NCBI RefSeq assembly: GCF_016702655.1
Contig: NZ_JADJDO010000002.1
Location: 186,001 to 250,000, forward strand
Direction of reading: 5' to 3'
Source: Ideonella sp.
GTDB taxonomy: Bacteria > Pseudomonadota > Gammaproteobacteria > Burkholderiales > Burkholderiaceae_C
Length of the DNA stretch: 64,000 nucleotides
A program made the position numbers and the translations under genes. This document shows, piece by piece, positions 61,272 through 64,000 of this stretch. How positions within the stretch are numbered: position 1 is the stretch's first letter; every line of letters begins with the position of its first letter. The notes beneath the pieces were generated by a model that worked only from the letters and a program-made list of their open reading frames with translations, had not been told where the DNA came from and searched no databases.

Positions 61272-62048
61272 ATGCCCGACGAGCTGCTGCAGCGCCTGCG
61301 CCGCTTCCACGACGACACCTTCCCCGGGGTGCAGGACAGGTTCCAGCATCTCGTCGAGCAGGGCCAGCACCCGACGATCCTCTTCATCGGCTGCTCGGAC
61401 TCGCGCCTCGTGCCCTACCTGCTTACCGGTACCGGGCCGGGCGAGCTGTTCATCGTGCGCAACGTCGGTGCCTTCGTTCCGCCCTACGACGGTGGAGATG
61501 ACCACCTCCAGTCGCTGCGCGACAGCGCCCCGGGCGGGCCGAGCCCGGCCTTGGGGCAGCCCGGCGGCCGGGTCCTTGCCGGCTACCACGGCACCTCCGC
61601 GGCGATCGAGTTCGCGGTGCTGAACCTGAACGTCTCGCGCATCGTCGTCTGCGGCCACAGCCACTGCGGCGGCATCCGCGCGCTCTACGACGGCGCGCCC
61701 GACCGCGCCCCCAACCTCAAGGCCTGGCTCGAGCTCGGGCGCGAGGCCGTGCTGCCGGTGCAGGTCACACCCGAAGCGCTGCGCCGCACCGAACAGCGCG
61801 CCGTCGTGCTGCAGCTCGAGCGCTTGATGGACTACCCGATGGTGCGCGAGCGCGTCGAGGCGCGCTCGCTAGCGCTGCACGGCTGGCACTACGTGATCGA
61901 GGATGGCGAGGTGCATGTCTTCGACGTCAGGAGCGGCAGTTTCATCCCGGCTTCGGATGCGTCGCACAGCGGTACCGGGCCCTACCACGACGGGCCCGCC
62001 GACGAGGACGCGATGTTCAACGAGATCCAGGCCGAATGGCCACGCTGA
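61272..62048 (+). CDS. Beta-class carbonic anhydrase with an inserted segment
   Basis: 258 residues. Zinc ligands are C41 (with D43 and R45 in GCSDSRL), H129 and C132 in VVCGHSHCGGIRALYD. Between GAFVPPYDG and YHGTSAAIEFAV, where homologs have only a few residues, about 30 additional residues (74-104) are encoded by a GC-rich repeat (separate entry). The enzyme interconverts CO2 and bicarbonate and could support RuBisCO. The insert is close to the active-site cleft, so activity may be changed. Starts 31 bp after the PpiC-like gene, so probably part of the nar transcript. Confidence 0.9.
   Translation: MPDELLQRLRRFHDDTFPGVQDRFQHLVEQGQHPTILFIGCSDSRLVPYLLTGTGPGELFIVRNVGAFVPPYDGGDDHLQSLRDSAPGGPSPALGQPGGRVLAGYHGTSAAIEFAVLNLNVSRIVVCGHSHCGGIRALYDGAPDRAPNLKAWLELGREAVLPVQVTPEALRRTEQRAVVLQLERLMDYPMVRERVEARSLALHGWHYVIEDGEVHVFDVRSGSFIPASDASHSGTGPYHDGPADEDAMFNEIQAEWPR
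61492..61583 (+). repeat. GC-rich palindromic repeat inserted in frame inside the carbonic anhydrase
   Basis: About 90 bp that keep the carbonic anhydrase frame open. GCCTTGGGGCAGCCCGGCG (61548-61566) matches 18 of 19 bases of the right end of the repeat in the histidine kinase (4713-4731). Its left part has GATGACCACCTCC, compared with ATGACGACCCC there. It includes GGGCGGGCCGAGCCCGGCC, which can form a hairpin. Boundaries are estimated from the protein alignment. Confidence 0.6.
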
Positions 62049-62152
62049 CAGGGTGCCCGGTTTAGCCGGCGTCAAGACAATGACGGACTCATGCCGGATA
62101 ATCCTGCGGCTCTTTCCATCACTTCCTGGTGCCGTGCTGTGTGCGGCGAGTT

Positions 62153-63388
62153 ATGTCATCTGCCGCCAGCCCCGTTCCAGCTTCTCCCCGCGTCGACCCT
62201 GAGATGGCGGCGATGTTCGCGCGCAGCGGCCTTGCGCCACTGCAGCTCGGCGGCAACACGCTGCTGCCGATCGTGCAGGGCGGCATGGGTGTGGGCATCT
62301 CGGCGCACCGCCTCGCCGGCAGCGTGGCCGCGCTCGGCGGGGTGGGCACGATCAGCTCGGTCGACCTGCGCCGGCACCATCCCGACCTGCTCGAACGCAC
62401 GCTCGCGGTGGGCCAGAACGACGCCACCAAGGCCGTCGTCGACGCCGCCAACCTCGAGGCGCTGGAGCGCGAGATCGCGGCCGCGCGCACCCTCGCCCAG
62501 GGGCGCGGCCTGCTTGCAATCAACGTGATGCGCGCGGTGGGCGAGTACGCGCCGTCGGTGAAGAAGGCGCTCGAGTGCGGCATCGATGCCGTCGTCGTCG
62601 GCGCCGGGCTGCCGCTGGACCTGCCCGATCTGGCGCAGGACCATCCGCAGGCGCTGCTCGTGCCCATCCTGTCCGATGCGCGCGGCGTTGCACTCGTCGT
62701 GCGCAAGTGGGAGCGCAAGAAGCGCCTGCCCGACGCGATCGTGATCGAGCATCCGCGCCTCGCAGGCGGCCACCTCGGCGCGGCCAAGGTGGCCGACCTC
62801 GACGACCCGCGCTTCGACTTCGAGAACGCCGTTCCGCAGTCGCTCGCCTTCCTGCGCACGGCCGGCGTCGAGCGCGAGGTGCCGATCATCGCCGCCGGCG
62901 GCATCCGCTGCCATGCCGACATCGCGCGCGTGCAGGCGCTCGGCGCGGCCGCGGTGCAACTCGGCACGCCGTTTGCCGTGACCGCCGAATGCGACGCCCA
63001 CCCCGAATTCAAGCGCGTGCTTGCCGAGGCGACCGATGCCGACATGGTCGAGTTCACGAGCGTTGCCGGCCTGCCCGCGCGCGCGGTCGCGACGCCCTGG
63101 CTGCGCAGCTATCTGAAGGCCGAGCAGCGCCTGCAGCGCGAAACCCAGCCCAAGCCGCGCTGCCAGCTTGCGTTCGACTGCCTGCACCAATGCGGGCTGC
63201 GCGACGGCATCCCCGGCTGGGGCCAGTTCTGCATCGACACCCATCTCTCGGCCGCGCTGCGCGGCGACGTCAAGCGCGGCCTGTTCTTCCGCGGCGTCGG
63301 GGCGCTGCCCTTCGGCAGCCAGATCCGCGGTGTGCGCGAACTCATCGAACGCCTGCTGATGCCAGCAGAGTCGTTGGCGGCCGCCTGA
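62153..63388 (+). CDS. Nitronate monooxygenase-family FMN enzyme
   Basis: 411 residues from the ATG at 62153; a GTG at 62129 would add eight residues. The TIM-barrel flavin motifs are seen: PIVQGGMGVGISAHRLAG at the start, VVGAGLPLDLP, IIAAGGIRCHADIARVQALG and GAAAVQLGTPFAVTAE. Such enzymes oxidise nitronates (alkyl nitro compounds) to nitrite and a carbonyl, though many members have other substrates. The C-terminal segment has CLHQCGLRDG. It lies between carbonic anhydrase and nnrS in a nitrogen-oxide region. Confidence 0.85.
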   Translation: MSSAASPVPASPRVDPEMAAMFARSGLAPLQLGGNTLLPIVQGGMGVGISAHRLAGSVAALGGVGTISSVDLRRHHPDLLERTLAVGQNDATKAVVDAANLEALEREIAAARTLAQGRGLLAINVMRAVGEYAPSVKKALECGIDAVVVGAGLPLDLPDLAQDHPQALLVPILSDARGVALVVRKWERKKRLPDAIVIEHPRLAGGHLGAAKVADLDDPRFDFENAVPQSLAFLRTAGVEREVPIIAAGGIRCHADIARVQALGAAAVQLGTPFAVTAECDAHPEFKRVLAEATDADMVEFTSVAGLPARAVATPWLRSYLKAEQRLQRETQPKPRCQLAFDCLHQCGLRDGIPGWGQFCIDTHLSAALRGDVKRGLFFRGVGALPFGSQIRGVRELIERLLMPAESLAAA

Positions 63389-63395
63389 CGGCGCA

Positions 63396-64000
63396 GTGCC
63401 CAACCTTGCTGCAGGCCACCGCGAGCGCATCGCTGCGCCGCCCTGGCGCTTGCGCCGGCTGCTCGCCGCACCGCATCGGCTGGCTTTCTTCGCGGCCGCG
63501 CTCGTGCTCGCCGCAAGCGGGGTCTGGTGGGCCGCGCTGTGGCTGGCGCCGCTGGCCGGGATCGCCCAGCCGCCGTGGGCCGTGTCGCGCGCACTGGCGC
63601 ACGGCTTGTTGATGGCGTTCGGCTTCATGCCGCTGTTCTTCGCCGGATTCCTGTTCACCGCCGGCCCGCGCTGGCTCGCCCAGCGCGAGGTCGAGGCGGT
63701 CTCGATTGCCGGCCCGGTGCTGGCCTCGCTCGCGGGCTGGAGCGTGTTCCTGTGCGGCGTTCACGTGGCTGCGCCGCTCGCCGCCATCGGGCTGGCCGCG
63801 GCGGCCTGGGGCCTGACGGGCGCAGCGCGCCGGTTCTGGCGCCTCGTGCGCACCAGCCTCGCGCCGGACCGTACCCATGCGCGCGTGATCGCAGTGGCGC
63901 TCGCGGTGGGCGTCTGCGCGCTCTGGGGCGCTGCGCTGGCGATCTACCTGCAGCGCGAGGACTTCGCACGCGCGAGCCTGCAACTCGGCCTGTGGGGCTT
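63396..64000 (+). CDS. nnrS: NnrS-family membrane protein (N-terminal part, runs off the window)
   Basis: Starting with GTG at 63396, seven bases after the previous stop, the frame is open to the end of the window (201 codons). It reads PPWRLRRLLAAPHRLAFFAA and then several hydrophobic helices, including SRALAHGLLMAFGFMPLFFA and GFLFTAGPRWL, the conserved beginning of NnrS. NnrS is a heme- and copper-containing membrane protein found in denitrifiers that lessens NO stress. It fits the nitrate and putative NO-reductase genes nearby. Confidence 0.85.
   Translation, partial: MPNLAAGHRERIAAPPWRLRRLLAAPHRLAFFAAALVLAASGVWWAALWLAPLAGIAQPPWAVSRALAHGLLMAFGFMPLFFAGFLFTAGPRWLAQREVEAVSIAGPVLASLAGWSVFLCGVHVAAPLAAIGLAAAAWGLTGAARRFWRLVRTSLAPDRTHARVIAVALAVGVCALWGAALAIYLQREDFARASLQLGLWG

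Overview
The window is high-GC DNA from a betaproteobacterium. The gene families and the red-type (form IC) RuBisCO operon fit Burkholderiales, perhaps the Rubrivivax/Leptothrix/Ideonella/Methylibium group; that placement is inference. It reads as a chromosome segment of a facultative chemolitho- or photoautotroph that respires nitrate. No rRNA, tRNA, CRISPR array or complete insertion sequence was seen.

Layout. 1-2.9 kb (minus): DUF4395 membrane protein, a frameshifted metallo-beta-lactamase-fold gene, a periplasmic adaptor and the start of an ABC permease. 3.1-6.3 kb: OmpR-type regulator, histidine kinase and a sulfide:quinone-reductase-like flavoprotein. 6.4-9.1 kb: an accessory island with two toxin-antitoxin pairs, a GFA-type protein and an SRPBCC protein; a degenerate second copy of the flavoprotein C-terminus closes it. 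9.1-17.1 kb: a thioredoxin-CcdA fusion, a TlpA-like protein, a FadL porin and an RND efflux pair. 17-21.5 kb (minus): TRAP transporter and a glycerophosphodiesterase lipoprotein. 21.6-29.8 kb (minus): type I restriction-modification operon with an embedded DUF1016 nuclease and a frameshifted hsdS. 30-40.1 kb: cbbR divergent from cbbL-cbbS-cbbE-cbbX-cbbF-cbbP-cbbT-cbbY, ending in a cbbA stump. 40.2-47.1 kb: a DsrE protein, then on the minus strand a two-subunit heme-copper enzyme with nitric-oxide-reductase-like active-site residues, a CcoI-type copper ATPase, heme farnesyltransferase and a TauE/SafE protein. 47.2-50.3 kb: glutathione-dependent formaldehyde oxidation and a frameshifted AraC/GlxA regulator. 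50.5-64 kb: FNR-type site, narK1-narK2-narGHJI, a PpiC-like gene, carbonic anhydrase, nitronate monooxygenase and the start of nnrS.

How it fits together. CO2 is fixed by the Calvin cycle under CbbR, with a carbonic anhydrase nearby. Nitrate is imported by NarK1/K2 and reduced by NarGHI. The heme-copper pair and NnrS suggest handling of nitric oxide. Several genes (DUF4395, MBL fold, SQR-like, DsrE, TauE) hint at reduced-sulfur chemistry.

Most striking sequence-level signals: (1) two copies, in opposite orientation, of a double-stem repeat between cbbL and cbbS whose two helices differ in sequence yet keep pairing; (2) a palindromic GC-rich repeat that appears to have inserted in frame into a histidine kinase and a carbonic anhydrase; (3) the unusual heme-copper catalytic subunit; (4) several one- or two-base frameshifts and gene stumps, which may be real decay or uncorrected assembly errors.
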